In this document: positions 24,430 through 37,700 of the stretch, piece by piece
Numbering within the stretch: the first letter of the stretch is position 1
Layout of the letters: every line of letters starts with the position of its first letter
Assembly (NCBI GenBank): GCA_025766275.1
Contig: JAFKAC010000063.1
Location: forward strand, 124,001-188,000
Reading direction: 5' to 3'
Length of the DNA stretch: 64,000 nt
Origin: Lactarius indigo
Taxonomy: Eukaryota > Basidiomycota > Agaricomycetes > Russulales > Russulaceae
Position numbers and translations under genes: made by a program
The notes under the pieces: generated by a model
Databases searched by the model: none
Told to the model about the DNA's origin: nothing
The model's input: only the letters and a program-made list of their open reading frames with translations

Positions 24430-25780
24430 TCCTAGTGGCACCCACCTTCCAACCTGAAGGAGCAGGTTGCTGACTCGGAGCTTGTCGATGCCTGGCTCGA
24501 ACATCACGACGTGCTCTTCTCCGCCATCTCAACAAAGCATGGAAAAAACTGGCTGACGCTCATCGACGTACCCATGTCCCGAGCTAAAGACCTCTTGAGC
24601 GCGTGGTACCGGCTCTACCAACACACCAGGACGAACGCTACCGTTCTACTCGCTCCTGGGGTGCCGCTTGCACGCGTACAAATAGTTGCACCGACCACAA
24701 ATTTCGGTTTCCGACGCTCGCATTGGCTGTACAAGACATCTGGCTACGTGCCTGCTGCAGCGGGCCGTAACGTGCTTGGTATTGTGGACTACTCCATTGA
24801 TTTCCCGAGTTCGAACAACCTGAGGCCACTTATGAATGAATATCAAAGCGACGGGGCTGGCGCAACCTTCACTATCTTAGCCAGCGGCGGGGCTTACAAT
24901 CTGAACGGCCCAAAGCGACGAGGCGAACCTCAACATCCTGTACGCCTGGCCATGGCGTACCCTACTGCACATATTCTGCAGCACCAGCTCGAATATCCAG
25001 GCCGACCCTCTCGTCAGCTGGCTCGGGTACGTACTCAGCCAGACGTCCGTCCCGCCGACGATGAGCATCCCTCACGACAAAGACGAGTACCAAGTTCCGC
25101 CGGATTATGCGATACATGTGTGCAATCTGTTCGAACAGCTCGGCGCCAGCGTCCCCTTCGCGAGAGGCGCCGATGGGGTTGGTGGGTAGGAATTGCATGC
25201 TCTCTGACCCCTCCGGAAACTTGCATGTCCCCATTTCCCCTCAACTTGCGCCTGTGGCGTTTTCCTCTACATGAAAGCAGGTGTCGGTCGATACACATCT
25301 TTCACCATACCTCCCACGCTTTCACGGTCCCTGGGTCACTAGCGTCGCGACGAGCTACAACCCTGAGGTAGCGGCAAGTATCACCTCCGGCCGCTTCTCG
25401 ACGTACTTTCCGCGGCCGAGCTACAAGGACAACCCCGTTCCCAACTTTCTCTAGAACCCGGGCAGCCGCTGTAAGGGTCTTTACAAGTGCGCTCGTTACC
25501 TTGACTCGATCTCACATCGTAATTTGTGCAGCACCGGGGGCCGCAGCTTTCCTGAAATTCCCCTGGTGCTCGGCTTCGAAGTCTTCGTCAACGGGTAACT
25601 CAATGATAATGTCGTGGGTGGCACGAGCTGTTCGACGCCAGTGCGATGTCCCTCGGAGTCCCTCTCTGCCTGTTCCACCTGCAACGTACAGGCAGCTTCG
25701 GGCATTATCTCACTATTGAATGGCTACCGGTTTTCCAACGGCAGGCCACCGCGATATCTGTTGCTCCGTGATAAGATAGT
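24430..25780 (+). pseudogene. Sedolisin / tripeptidyl-peptidase (peptidase S53) pseudogene
   Basis: Translation in several plus frames gives ordered pieces of a sedolisin: prodomain NLKEQVADSELVDAWLEHHD and NWLTLIDVPMSRAKDLL (24450-24600), GYVPAAAGRNVLGIVDYSIDF (24740-24800), MNEYQSDGAGATFT, then in another frame NIQADPLVSWLGYVLSQTS (25000), PPDYAIHVCNLFEQLGA (25100), GVGRYTSFTIPPTLSRS (25270) and finally GGTSCSTP with the catalytic-serine GTS motif (about 25620) and ASGIISLLNGYR. Frames change several times and stops interrupt (for example after GADGVGG near 25190 and after VPNFL near 25450). Introns do not explain all of these, so I call it a pseudogene. When intact, this family are acid secreted serine peptidases with prodomains. 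Confidence 0.75.
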
Positions 25781-28700
25781 ATGCTGGTATGAGCGCCAAC
25801 GTGTGGAGCATATACACTCGCGCACAGCTGCTCCTAGCCGCAGAATTTTGCCTATTCGGTATCTCGGCCTACAAGTCTAGGAAGAAGTCTTTCTAAAGTG
25901 TTGGAAAGTGAAGCATTTGGTAAGGATGTCGCAATGGTTGCCCAAATTCAGTTCATTCTTGAATTGGGAACACCTGGAGACGGTGGGTCATAAGCCGTTT
26001 TGACATTTTTAAAGCCCGTTGCCGCATTTCCAGCGCTATTCTCCTCATTAGCTTTTAGAGCTTTCAACCTAGTTTGTGGACTCTATGGGCCAAATCTTTT
26101 GACCTATATTATGACTCATACGCTTCCTTACATAGGTCGGCGGAAGGCATAGATCAAAGGTGCCATCCTGGATTTTCTCCAACCACACCTAGGTTGATGA
26201 ATTTGGGATGATCGGGGGTGACTACGGAGCACGCGAATCTCTAGTAGACAAGCACTGACGGATACATTTGGTTAAAGCTAGTTCTGAACACGGGGGTTCT
26301 CAGTTATCGACCCAAGGTGTACACCGTGGAAGTCTTCTTTTGCTCCTAGTCTTCTAACACCGCCTTAGTCAACACTACGTACCACGCCACCCATGAAATG
26401 TCTCGGCCTATACATCACATAATCCAGTATCAGCGGCTGCTTTATTGTGCCTCGCACGAAATGCTCACAGATAAGTGAGAAGATCGAAGGCGATGCCTCT
26501 GGACCCCAAATTACACAGCCTTCTAATCCGCTCACCTGACCCATATAAAGGTCGCCACATTTGGTACGAATATCCAGCCACATCCCTTCGCACAGTACCG
26601 AAAGATGTCACTGGCGACTAGGATCTCAATTCGACTAACAACGGACAAGTAGCGCTCAGTCCTACACCTGTAGCATGCGTCTCGGTGATCCCCGACATCC
26701 CACCTTTACCACTTGAGCCGAACTATTATCACGAGCCAACGATGCCCGTATCATATCGTTAACTAGCAGGAAGGTCTCATTAAAATCACATGTGGCCTTC
26801 GGCACCATAGTTGTCCTGGCGCTACCCTGAGTAGCAGATCTTCTGCGGCCCCAGTCGCTTTCGCAACACCTGTGGCCCCCCAATCCGGCTACAACCGTGC
26901 CTCGTGCAGCTTAATGGTTGCAAGGATTATGATTCCCACAGAAATTCGCACCTCATGCATCTCGGGCACGTCGAAAATTCACCTCCGAGGCGAGGTAATC
27001 TCAACTGCTCTTAGAACTGCAGAAAGTGCACGTATTCAGTTAGGCGGGCCACGGTATCACCTCCCAGATAAAACGAAATGGTATGCTGCCACTTGTGCGT
27101 ACATGGACGTTCAGTGACAATCCAGGCAAGGGATCCACTTCGAGGTACCCGGTAACAATCCAAGTACACAATTAGCTTATCTATGATCTTACACCTTCCC
27201 TCCCAACCTCTGGCTCCTACTTGGACGCCGGCACTTGCCCTTTCGGCCATGGGATCAGACAAAATATGGGGCAACCTCCGAAAAGCTCGTATCTGGCCGC
27301 ACAAACTCCAGCGCCGAGGTCTGCAAGTTTCCGGGTCAATGGACCGAAACGTATCGTAGAAACCATGTTGATTTCCACTCAACTTTGCCCAATCCGTGTA
27401 ACCTAGGCATACGCATTGCGCCGCACTCCCCGGAGACCTCGGCGTTGTCTCAGAACGCACGACGGATTCAAACGAACGCGGATACGCTGATCGCTCATTT
27501 CACCTCGAGGTTCTTATGGCTTAGCAACTTCTTGTCCTACTTTTAGATTTCCCTTCGCCCACCTGCCTTATTCCTCTTTCTTGGGGTAGCGCGCTTTCGT
27601 GGCCACAAAAGTCTTTTCTAAAGAATACCACAAACATCTCCTCCCGCCCGTCCGTTGCGACGTGACGGAGGGAATAGCCAGGCGTACCGTCGCGCACCTG
27701 ATTCACATCAGCTCTGGCATTACAAAGGCCACCCACTCCCCGCCCATCTCACCCGCGGAGGGACCGAACGTATTCATCTGAGTGCGCGACGGCGACACCG
27801 ACCCCCGAATTTCCCTAAGCGCCTCGACGACATCGGGCTGAATCGGAGCACTTGCTAGGCCACGATGGGCGACCCGTGACATCAGCAGGGAGTGGCCTGC
27901 AATAAAAGCTAACAGTTGGTTCCTGGTCCGTCAAAAATGCGCAGAAATGGTTAACAGGGTACGCCCTCCTGGCCTGTGGGGGTCTGGCTACCGCTTTGAG
28001 TTATGCAGACCGATTCGTCCTTGAACAGTACTCCTACCCGACTTAAAATGTTGATAACGTTCAAGCTTTACATTGTCTATTTTATGTTCGCGTAAGAAAA
28101 ATAACAACCACGCTTGCATTCAACCGACAATATCTTAAACCTTGAATGTAAATTAAATCGCTCGCGATGGGCGTTATTTCGGGGTTCGGTTCCAGGGCAA
28201 CAACGAACTGACGAATGGCCACGGTGGCCGTGGAGTAGAGACACAACTGGCAAGTCTGGTCCTACCAGTCGTACACACGACTCTCTCCTGATCGACCTTG
28301 ATACTTTGATAAGGGCGGTGGGCAACCTTGTTGCTTAAGTACTCTGGATGTTTCATTAATCTTCTAAAAAGAAGGGCAATCTTCACAGTGTGGAATAAAA
28401 TAGAACAAAACAGGGGGCGCAAGTACCATTCGCAGTGGGGCCTATGTTCTAGTCCCTCCGCATACGTGAAGTGGGGTCCTGACTCAGACATGTGAGCCAT
28501 GCATAACCACATCAAGTGGCAATGTACCCACACGGACCAGGGGACTGAGGTACCGCGCCGGGTCAAGCGAAGCCGAACCACACGAACGATGCAAAGACCG
28601 CGAACTGCTGGTCGCAAACAACGCAATACAGTCCGTTTCGCATCAGTCAGTCAGAATCGGATAATACCCCGGGGTTGCTGCCAAATCGACTGCCTGGCCG

Positions 28701-29113
28701 CACCGGGCGCGACAATGATAATCGGGCTTTCTCCGGCACTTGTGCGGTGTCTTCTTACCGGAGGCGAGAAGAAAGGTCCCGGACGATTCTTTCTTACGGC
28801 GTCCTTGGTAAGTGACATGAACGGTCGCCTCGTAATTAGTAACTGGGGGGTGCGTGCGTTCCCGCAGGAGTAACCATGAGTCAGGGTAACAGGGAGCGTA
28901 AAACCCCCCAAAAGCAAGCGGACGCACCACTTCAACGCAGGAGCGAAAATTAAATAAGAGAAGTGTCGTTTTGCGCCCTCGAATGGGCGACGCCCATTCT
29001 TCGGTGACTCCGAGTCGCCACATTATAGTAAGCATCTCGAAGCTCCGAGCCACCTGGAAGCTCGGGGTCTTTTGAGTTTTTGCGACGCGCAGGTGCCTTC
29101 TCCGTCTAGGAAG
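25781..29113. other. No recognisable gene
   Basis: Some short frames look protein-like: minus strand 26583-26365 (GDLYMGQVSGLEGCVIWGPE), minus strand 26800-26680 (FNETFLLVNDMIRASLARDN) and minus strand 27460-27011. They are interrupted and I could not place them in a family or join them with introns. They may be remains of one minus-strand gene. Nothing else is seen. Confidence 0.35.
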
Positions 29114-29910
29114 TTACATAATAATAGTAAGCAAGATCGGGTGCGTTGCAGTGCGGCCGGTACACTCTTTTTTCGGAAGAACAAATATCCAATATGGTTT
29201 CGGGTGAAAGTGCTCGAATGAAGGGTGCGTTGTACATAGCCCAAGTGCGAGGACGGCTACTCTTCGGAAGTGGAAAAAAGGTGATCCTCGTACGTGGCAC
29301 AAGTCGGCTCCGGATGGTGTGTCGCAAGATCGTCGCGCAGCAGAATCGAAAAAATTTCCAGGACCCCTCCCTTGAGAGATCCGAAGACGAGTAGATGATG
29401 AGAATAGATAGCGTGCTGCGCTATCACAGAAGTAATCGACATGCCCTCGCGACGCTGATGATCGTGCAGAAGTTACCAAGGAACGATCTGGGAGGGCCAG
29501 CGCAGCAGAAGAGTGGGGTAGTGTACAAGCACCGCGAAAAAATTCTTGAGCGGCCATACCGCATGCATAAGGCGCTCGATACGTGGCCGAGAAAAATGCG
29601 GAGGGAGCGAGGCGACACAAGAAAGCCGGGCTGGGATGGACAGGTGCTTCCCCCGATATCCGAAGGACCTGTGAGAGATCACCACGATTGCACACCGGTC
29701 GTGATGCGCGTGACTGACTCAGCTCTGACATTCGGAGACGCTGACAGCTGCGGGCATGCGGGCAATGCGGAGGACTTCCGTACCGAACGGATCGGACCCG
29801 GGATAAGCCGAGGAGACCGCAGGGATTTGCCGATCTCTGGTGAGCTTACTCGACGCAGTTCGAGCTGCCGGGTGGTACGGTACACCACTGGAAATATATC
29901 ACCGGAATAA
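29114..29910. other. Overlapping open frames on both strands, coding status unknown
   Basis: A 205-codon open frame on the minus strand (29731-29114) overlaps a 171-codon frame on the plus strand (29395-29910, ATG start). Both compositions are Arg/Ser-rich, as expected from antisense translation of one GC-biased stretch. Neither has a family motif, signal peptide or membrane segment. At most one is likely to be real. Confidence 0.2.
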
Positions 29911-32900
29911 ACCAATGCAGTGTTGAAGGGTACACCTCGGGCGTGTGGGGAAATAGCCTGTGTCAGGTCCATGATTACCGCGTCGATGGAGATATGAGTC
30001 ATTCCAGAAATCGATACGATTCGATAGGGTGATGGGGGGCGAGGTGATGAACTCCAGGGCGTTAACAAGTTTGTTTTCTGGTGACCGTTAATGCCCACTT
30101 GAACAGAACAAGACAAAAGGTGAGTCACGACAGTGCAGGCCTGTATTTCTGGAAGATCGGTCTGATGTTGTGATGGGTTTGCGCCCACCCAAAAGTGTAA
30201 CTACAGAAGACATGACTCGGATTACGGTCACCCGACGGCAGGACATGCACATTATCTACTCGATACCCTGCACAGATGCCCAAATCGACAGGTTCACGAA
30301 TCTGCGAATCTGAACCTCGCGAAAAGAAGAAACCTTGCATGAAGTTTTCGAGTGAAAGTTTGTCCAGCTCGGATCGTTTTCAATACTGTACTTGTCCTAA
30401 ACCTTCGAGTCAACCATTGAATTAAAAAGAAAAAAATAGATCAACAGGAAGCAAGCAATCTTCCCATGCGTGGCCATCACACGCTGGCATTTCCCCGTCT
30501 TTCTGACGGGCGGGTGTCCCCTGCCACTCTCCAACCGGATCCTTCGGCGGACGAGCGCCTTTTTCCACGGGCTGTCTTACGCGTCGCGCTGCGTCAACTT
30601 GCCGAGAACTTAATCACATCAGCCAACAAGTATACATACGCGCACACATAGATACACGCACATGCGTGCGCACGGGCCATGGTCCATGAAAGGAGTCTGG
30701 ACGACGGCGCGACTGACCTAGTTCGCCCCACCCATGCACGTGCAAACGAACATCGACTTGCAGTTATTAAACAGAGAACACTGCGGGCTTCTTCTCGGCA
30801 CCCCCATCAACAACGACGGGTTCGCACGCACGCACGCACGCAGCACGGACAGACTCGGAGGAACTAGGAAGCAAGCAGGCACACGCAGCCTGTCTCTCGT
30901 AAGGGTTCGGTGCATTTCTGAATCCCCGAAAGGAGGTCCCGCCACGGCAATAACAGGCAGGCGAAAGGAAGCAAGCAGCAGTCTGCGCCCGTTGCGCTTC
31001 TTCTCTTCCCTTGCGCATGCCAGCAGGGCCCAGACACGCTCTGGAGAGGAGACGAACTTAGAACGGCCATTTGAGACCCACGAGCGCAGTATGCCCAATC
31101 GGTCGGGGTCTCAGAGCTTGCTGAACATGCTGTAAGCACCACAAAGCCTGAGGAGATTCCAACTGCCGCCAGGGCATGACGGAGGACGGATGGGAAGGAG
31201 ATTCAGATGGGGATGTGTATGGGAAAATTGTACTATGGAACGCGCGTCGCGTCGTCAGCGTATACAGCTTGACATGATGCACGAGGCGTACAGTGGCGGC
31301 GCAGGCATGGCACGGTGGGCCTATTCTTTTACGTCGCATGCGGAAGAACGGAGGAGCGAACGGAAGAACGAACGGAGTAACGAAAACGAACAAGTAGACA
31401 ACGCGTGCGAGACAGCCGCACTGCGCACGGATACTCGGTGCTGTACGTAACTGTCATTTAACCGAGCACACATGGAGCAGCGTGGGGCAGACAGGCAGGC
31501 GGGCACAACCATTCGTGGCGACGGGCCATCATCGATGCAGGGCGGCCTGCAGGCGCAATATCACGCGACAGCGTCCGTATTCCTCCCCCCCCTCCAAATC
31601 CGGCTTGCAGAGGCCAGCCAGCGCTGCGCACGGTCCAGTTCCCTATCTGCTTCCATAGTACACACGATATCCAGGAGCCCCCTTCTCCTTCTAAGTGATG
31701 TGACTGCAGGTGGTAGGTGGGGGTCTCGTGAGCGCTCTGCCCACCCGGTCCGTGGGTATGTACGGTACGGTACGCAAAAACTCTCGGGATTCCTTTCGCC
31801 CCTTTCCGGTCTGCATTCGCGTTCACATGATACTGGGAACCCCCCCTACTATGGCCTCGAACGCCCTGCACTACAGTTTTGCCCAGTCCAGACCGCTACA
31901 CAACAAAGTTACTGCATATCGGCGATACTTTGCGTCGTCATGCATCATGTTCAGAGAGTCCCGACCGGTCGCAGCCACCACCACCACCACTTACAACGCT
32001 GGCTGGCGCACAACCGCTGGCTCCATCGATCAGTGGCTTTTGACCCGCCCGTGGAAACCCTTTCTGTTGCGCAGAGCGTTCTAGAGCTTCCTCTCCCCCT
32101 CTCTCAAGCGCGCGCTGGGAAGTTCCCAGTAGAAAGGTGCCAAGTGAGCAGGCGCCAACTTGTTGTATAAGTTGTGGTTCGGGTTGTACTGTCGTGGGGT
32201 GTTCACGATAAGACCGGGCACAGCGTGGTCATCCTTCCCCTTTCTTTCTCTTATCTCGTATCATGTGTGGGTTCGTATGGATGCGTGTATCATGTGCGAG
32301 CCGAGCGAATGACTGGAATAGAATAGAATGGCTTGGCCAATACATGGCGACGAATCTGTAATCCGTACGTTACGCCGCATCAAACGGTCGTAATAAGCCA
32401 TACCCAACACAACGCACAGCAACGCACATTCGACCTCCCCGCTTACTCCCTCTCCCTGAATTCATAACCGGCTTCGCAAATGCGATCATCGAGTGGAGTT
32501 TAGTGGGGCCGATATTAATTCCGCAGAGCATTGAATTAAGATAAGCGGTGGCTCATCTCTGGAAGGCATGGGCAGAATGGAATAACAAAGCAGAGCAGAG
32601 AGAGAAAGATTTGGGGCCTTGTTTGGGGCACGGCATGTCGACCAACTCGTTCGGGAATCACTTTTTCCCTTTCGTCTGCTGAATCTGTGTTTCCATCTGG
32701 AACGTACTGTACGAGCATGGTATAGTATCATTACACAGAGAAGGGTCGTGATGAATGGCTACGCTTCATATCTAGCCATCTATCACATATATCACTCCTT
32801 GATCACAACACTACCGTACCCCCGATAAATACTATTTTGTTTTATTTTTCAACAAAAACCACGCCACTGAGCCTTTCTCGCCAGGGTCGGTCTCATTCAA

Positions 32901-33343
32901 TTGCCAACTCAACCGAGTCTTACGTGCTCGCTTCACATCTTGGGTATGACAAAATAAGTTGATTATAATGTTGTGCGTAAACATGCGAGCAGGGCGTGAC
33001 GTTGCATTGAAAAAAAAAAGCGGACCATGAAGCATTTCGTTGAGTGTGTTGTGGAGGCGTGGTGTCAAATAAGTGTCAATCGAGCGTACCACATAAACGG
33101 TAAAAGTCATGCTCAGACATGCACGTTTGCAAGTCTGCCAAAAAAAAACAAAAACAAAAACAGCTATCTTTTAAACGTGCGAACGTGCGATGTATGTGTG
33201 TGTTGTGTGTGCGTGGGTGGTTTGTCTTGTATATGTTGTATTGTAGAGGATTGTATGCGGAGGACAAAGGAAGGTGAAGAAGTGGAAGAGAGAGAAAATG
33301 TCGAGTGAAACCACAGGAGAACGTACAAACGGGGCGCTGCGTA
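29911..33343. other. No recognisable gene; simple-sequence rich
   Basis: Contains GCACGCACGCACGC-type repeats near 30820-30840, GAACGGAAGAACGAACGGA repeats near 31350-31390, an AGAATAGAATGG run near 32320 and A-rich runs near 33010 and 33140. A 232-codon plus-strand open frame at 31472-32170 has an ATG but no recognisable feature. The last few hundred bases are the 3' flank of the Ser/Pro-rich gene. Confidence 0.4.
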
Positions 33344-34780
33344 TCATGAGGCAGTGCCAAGACTCCCGCTGCGTTCGCGCCCGCGCCACAGCCACCATCC
33401 GCGGCGCTTTTCTTCCTCGGTCGCATCCTCGTCCACACCCGGGGGTACACCAAGACCCTCAACGTTTGCAAATGAGACGTAGCCATCTATAGACCTTAGC
33501 TTGGCCAAGGCATTACGTGCATCGAATGTTGGTGGTGTAGGTGGCGGTGTTGCCTGTTGCCTATGTCCGCGGTGGTGGGGCTGTGTGTGCGAGGGAACAT
33601 GGTGTGGTGGCAATGGGGGTAGATTACTACTCGGGTGTGTGTGGTTCCGTGCACGCCCGCGAGTGCTTGTGTTGTGTGACGGTGCTTCTGGGAGAGCGGC
33701 ATAGGATGGTGGTGAGGGTGAGGGTGTTAGTGCCTGTCGGTGGGACGATGTGGGTGATGAGAGCGATGACGACTACGAGGAAACATTGAGTCAGCCGTTG
33801 CGCATACATCTCGGGAGAATGATAGAAACGCCAGGATACAGGTGGCTCGGAACGAACCGTAGCGGAAGGAATGGGGGATGGCGTGAATGGGCATATGTTA
33901 ATCGGGTGCTTACCTCGGGAGAACTCCACGCTGAATCACGGTCTGGACGGCGGTCGATCACTTGGGTCATGGCAGCACCGTACATGAAACTTTCTGGTTG
34001 GGTTTGTGGTGCAGAACGGCGTTGAGAAGAGTTGATATGAATGACCGAGGGGATGGGCTGCTTTTCCTTGAGGTGGGGTTCGGGACGACGGGACATGGGG
34101 CGCACGTCCATGGAACTTTTAGAAGAACGTTGGAGCGACGGCGGGTGGTGGGGTGGGGAGTTGACAAAGAGAAGAGAAACATGCAAAGAGTTGTCATGAT
34201 GCTCATCGCCCTCTTCGTCGCTGTCGGTACAAGCACAATGGAACATCTCGCTTGAGGTACTTGCTACACGACCAGAACGAGATTCTGGACGGGGCACACG
34301 GGTGCGAGGGGATAGTGAGGCTGCACGGTCTCGCCGAAGGGTCTCGCGGAGGAGACGCTCAGAGCGAGATGAAGACCGGAGCTGATCATGTAGAGAAGGA
34401 GTTTGAGGGATGGGGGGAGGAACAAGTACTTGAGGAGACATTGTTGCGAGGGTTGGGAGTACGGGAGATGGAGTTATAAGAGGGGAGGGGAGAAGATAGG
34501 AGAATCGACGAGGGGAGGGAGAGGGGGGGGTAATATAGTGGGGAGGGGTGTTTGCCTCGTTGCAATGCGGAGTTGAAGTATGAGCCGGGGGAGGGAGTGA
34601 GTGTCTGTGGCTGGAGCGAGATGAAGATGGATATGCAGATGCAGAGGGTGAAGGAGGCGCGCGGAGAGTGTAGGAGAGCTTTGAAGCGTGGGCCTTATGA
34701 GGGACAGCAACAGAAATAGACGCAGGATGGGCGGGTTCAGACCGCGAACTGGAACGCGAACGATGTTGATGTTGATCCAT
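33344..34780 (-). CDS. Hypothetical Ser/Pro-rich protein (2 exons, 431 aa)
   Basis: Exon 1 is 34780-33914 (289 codons) and exon 2 is 33772-33344. The 141-base intron is GT-AG with a GCTGAC branch-like site near the acceptor, and frame continues to TGA. The protein starts MDQHQHRSRSSSRSEP and is rich in Ser, Pro, His and Arg over most of its length. An acidic, Cys-containing patch (FHCACTDSDEEGDEHHDN) lies near residue 180. The C-terminal 60 residues are more ordered: FDARNALAKLRSIDGYVSF, EGLGVPPGVDEDATEEEKRR, GWWLWRGRER. That tail is the most likely conserved part. No enzyme domain, signal peptide or membrane segment is visible. Function is unknown; a disordered regulatory or scaffold protein is a guess. 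Confidence 0.65.
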
Positions 34781-37700
34781 TTGGACGAGTTTAGCCGCAC
34801 AGCCTATAGACAGGGCTCTGGCGTGGCTAGGCGCGCGTGTGATAGGCCGGTCTGTTTTGTCGCTTTCTACACGAGGCAGGTGGTTCTGTCCTGGGCTTCT
34901 CTACGCCCGGTCGACACTTCCGGTGGGGATAACGCACGAAGTGAGCACGAAAACGTGGTCGCTGAGGACGAGAGAGGAGAAGAGAAGAGAGAGACAGGAG
35001 ACGGGTTGCAATGTTGGGGAAAAAGAAAAGAGGAGGGATATTTCTAAGTTCATTCGATCCCGTTCCAAAACAACCCAATTTGGGCAATGAACCCCAGATC
35101 TTGAACCGGGATCGCCAGATTTACCCCCAATTCCAGACCAACCCGACCCACACCGCACACGGACGACCCCCCGACACCCCCACCCTTATGATTTCCAAGA
35201 CGACAACACACGGGTCAACAGCCGCATTCAATTCGTTTTCGGGTCCCTTACCCTGACTATACCCAACTAGCTGCGACTCTCTTCTTCGCCCCTCTCGTAC
35301 AGTACTCTCACCGCATGTATGCGCCGCATATACATCCCGTCATCTCTCCGAGACTATTCGCAAACGAGCCGGAACCCACCACCGTTCGCTTCCTCGCGTG
35401 CAATAATGGCCCGACGGCGCTCCGATGAACGGCTGTTGGTCTAATGATGTTTAGCTTACCGCACTGTATTCCCCAGAAGAAACGTGCCCAGGTGATTCGC
35501 CCATCGTCTCTGTGACCTCATCAGCCTGACGTTCACACACCCATCGAGTGCTCATCATTCCTTGCGCCTTTTTCGCGCTTCTGCGCCACCCTATCATTGA
35601 GCACAATCAGCTCTCGCGGCTGCAACACCACCTGTGCACTCTCGGCGGGTCTGTCTTACTTGCTTTAGCCTTTATCCTCAACCTGGGATTCTTTTGCCGT
35701 GTCAGGTCGCTTCGCAACTCACGACATAGAACTAAACATCGACATGGCGCAGAGGATCTACATTCCTGTATGGCCTGACCCTTCGTCGCCTCTCATTCCC
35801 CCCATCCCTCGGGTCTTTCCTTCTTCGCTGTCAACGTCATCGTTTCCCTTGTCTATGCTGCGCCTAGACTCAGGTAGTCCCTTTATCAAGACCGACAGCG
35901 TACCCTCATCATTGACACATTCCCTATATTACGAGCCCATCTTAAGTAGTTGCCCCCTTGGGGCGGTTTGCAAACTTGTACCCCAATCTTTTTCAACACG
36001 AGTGGGTATTCCCCATATCGCGGATGCGTCTAGCACGCATTTGTTCCACTCTCCAAACAACACCACACATTTGACCCACTCGCATCTTTCTCCATGTTCG
36101 TTATCGCCCTTACTGGTGGCATATCCAAGTGTCAACTCCCCGAGATTGTTGCGTTTCGTCCTCACTTGAAGGAGAAGATTATGTAACCACAAATAACCAG
36201 CAGCAATAATCAGCTTTCCCCCGTCGCCTCTTTCCCCTTCCCCTTTCTTAAACATGCGCGTTCCTGTTACGGAGTTTTGTGAGGGTTGGTGGGTGCTTAG
36301 ACCCCCATTGATCTCACCTCGAATACAAGTACGTTCGGTCCGATTCTTCACTTATCGTGCTCTCCAGTAACATAAAGGCTAGTTGGGAGGAATGGCGAGC
36401 AGGCTATCATTTCGTAACTCATTCCCCCGGAACAATAGCGTCAGCGTGTTCATAGGCGCCGCAGCTTTAAGATCGGGGTGTATAAGAGTCAGGCACAAGT
36501 GACTGTGAGCCACAGGCCCACAGACTGAGGGATAGAAGGTGAGCATTCGCGTCACGGGGTGGGCCATGTTGAACGCAATGTGTTGCGCGTCGCATCATCA
36601 GCAGACTCGCTTACCCAACCTTTGGATTCCGGTGCCTTGCAATTACTTTTTACGCCACTTATTTTCCCAAGAGTGCCACGGGACCTCTCACCAGCCTCAA
36701 TTTCCTCACCATTCTCTTCCACGTTCGCGGCGATGACATTTCGTTACGAATAGGCCGAGACTACCTGTAAGTTCACAGCGTGACCTCCTAGGTACGGCAG
36801 AATGGGGCCCGTCGAGCGCCCTCGCCTTCGTTGAATCTTCGAAATGCAATGGACCTCTCACGCTACCAAATCACCAGACGTGTTGCGGCGTTTTTTTTTG
36901 GAGTCATCCAAGCATTCGACTGTTGACATCTTGAAGACCCCATTTACCATAGACGCCTGTAGTCAGTTCTTGACTTTGCCGCCAACGTCTTTGCGCAGTT
37001 GCTCAGTTCCTGTAACAGCCCACTTCCTCATACAACATCAATCCCTTGCGGTCCCCACTCATTCTGCGTGTAACGTTTGACCCTCCACTTTGCCTTTTGG
37101 CGTCTCGAGCTTCATACCGATCGCCGTCCCCTCATCTTCCGCTTCGATATTCGATTAGGTTCGCTTGCTTGTAACACTCACAAGAACGGAAAGTCCGTGC
37201 CGACGCCGCCCGGTGCGGTTCCCGGCTCGCGGCGATGACGAGTTTGGGGGCCGCCTTTCTGGGAACGTTCTTCCCTGCTTCAACGAACTGCAGTGCTCCT
37301 CCTCCGAGCTAAGCGGTACTTCCGCGAGAGGGTGCTAGATTGGGTGAGTGGTGAAAAGGTTCTTCGCATAGCACACGATTCAAGAAGCAAGCGAAATTAG
37401 GTGTGAAACGCCGGCGCGATGGGTTGCGGAGTCCTGATGGAGCATTATCATCGTAATCATCACTACCACAATCGTAATCAACACAGGATGCAGCAGGGCG
37501 AGGAGCAAGAAGGTGTAACAACGACCCAAGGTGGGTATTCGCGAAGTCTTTTGGAGAGTAGTAGGTGCGTAGATTTTGCCATTCATCGGCGCCTTTTGCG
37601 CGAATTTCGCCATTTTCCAGTGGCACAGCCTCTTCTCCCATGCTCCGACTGTCAACGGCTTGATCATTTACCAAAACGCTCTCTTTGCTTTCACTTTTCC

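Noticed and set aside
31472..32170. 232-codon plus-strand frame
   Set aside because: Ser/His-rich composition without a motif. It overlaps a similar minus-strand frame and lies in simple-sequence-rich DNA.
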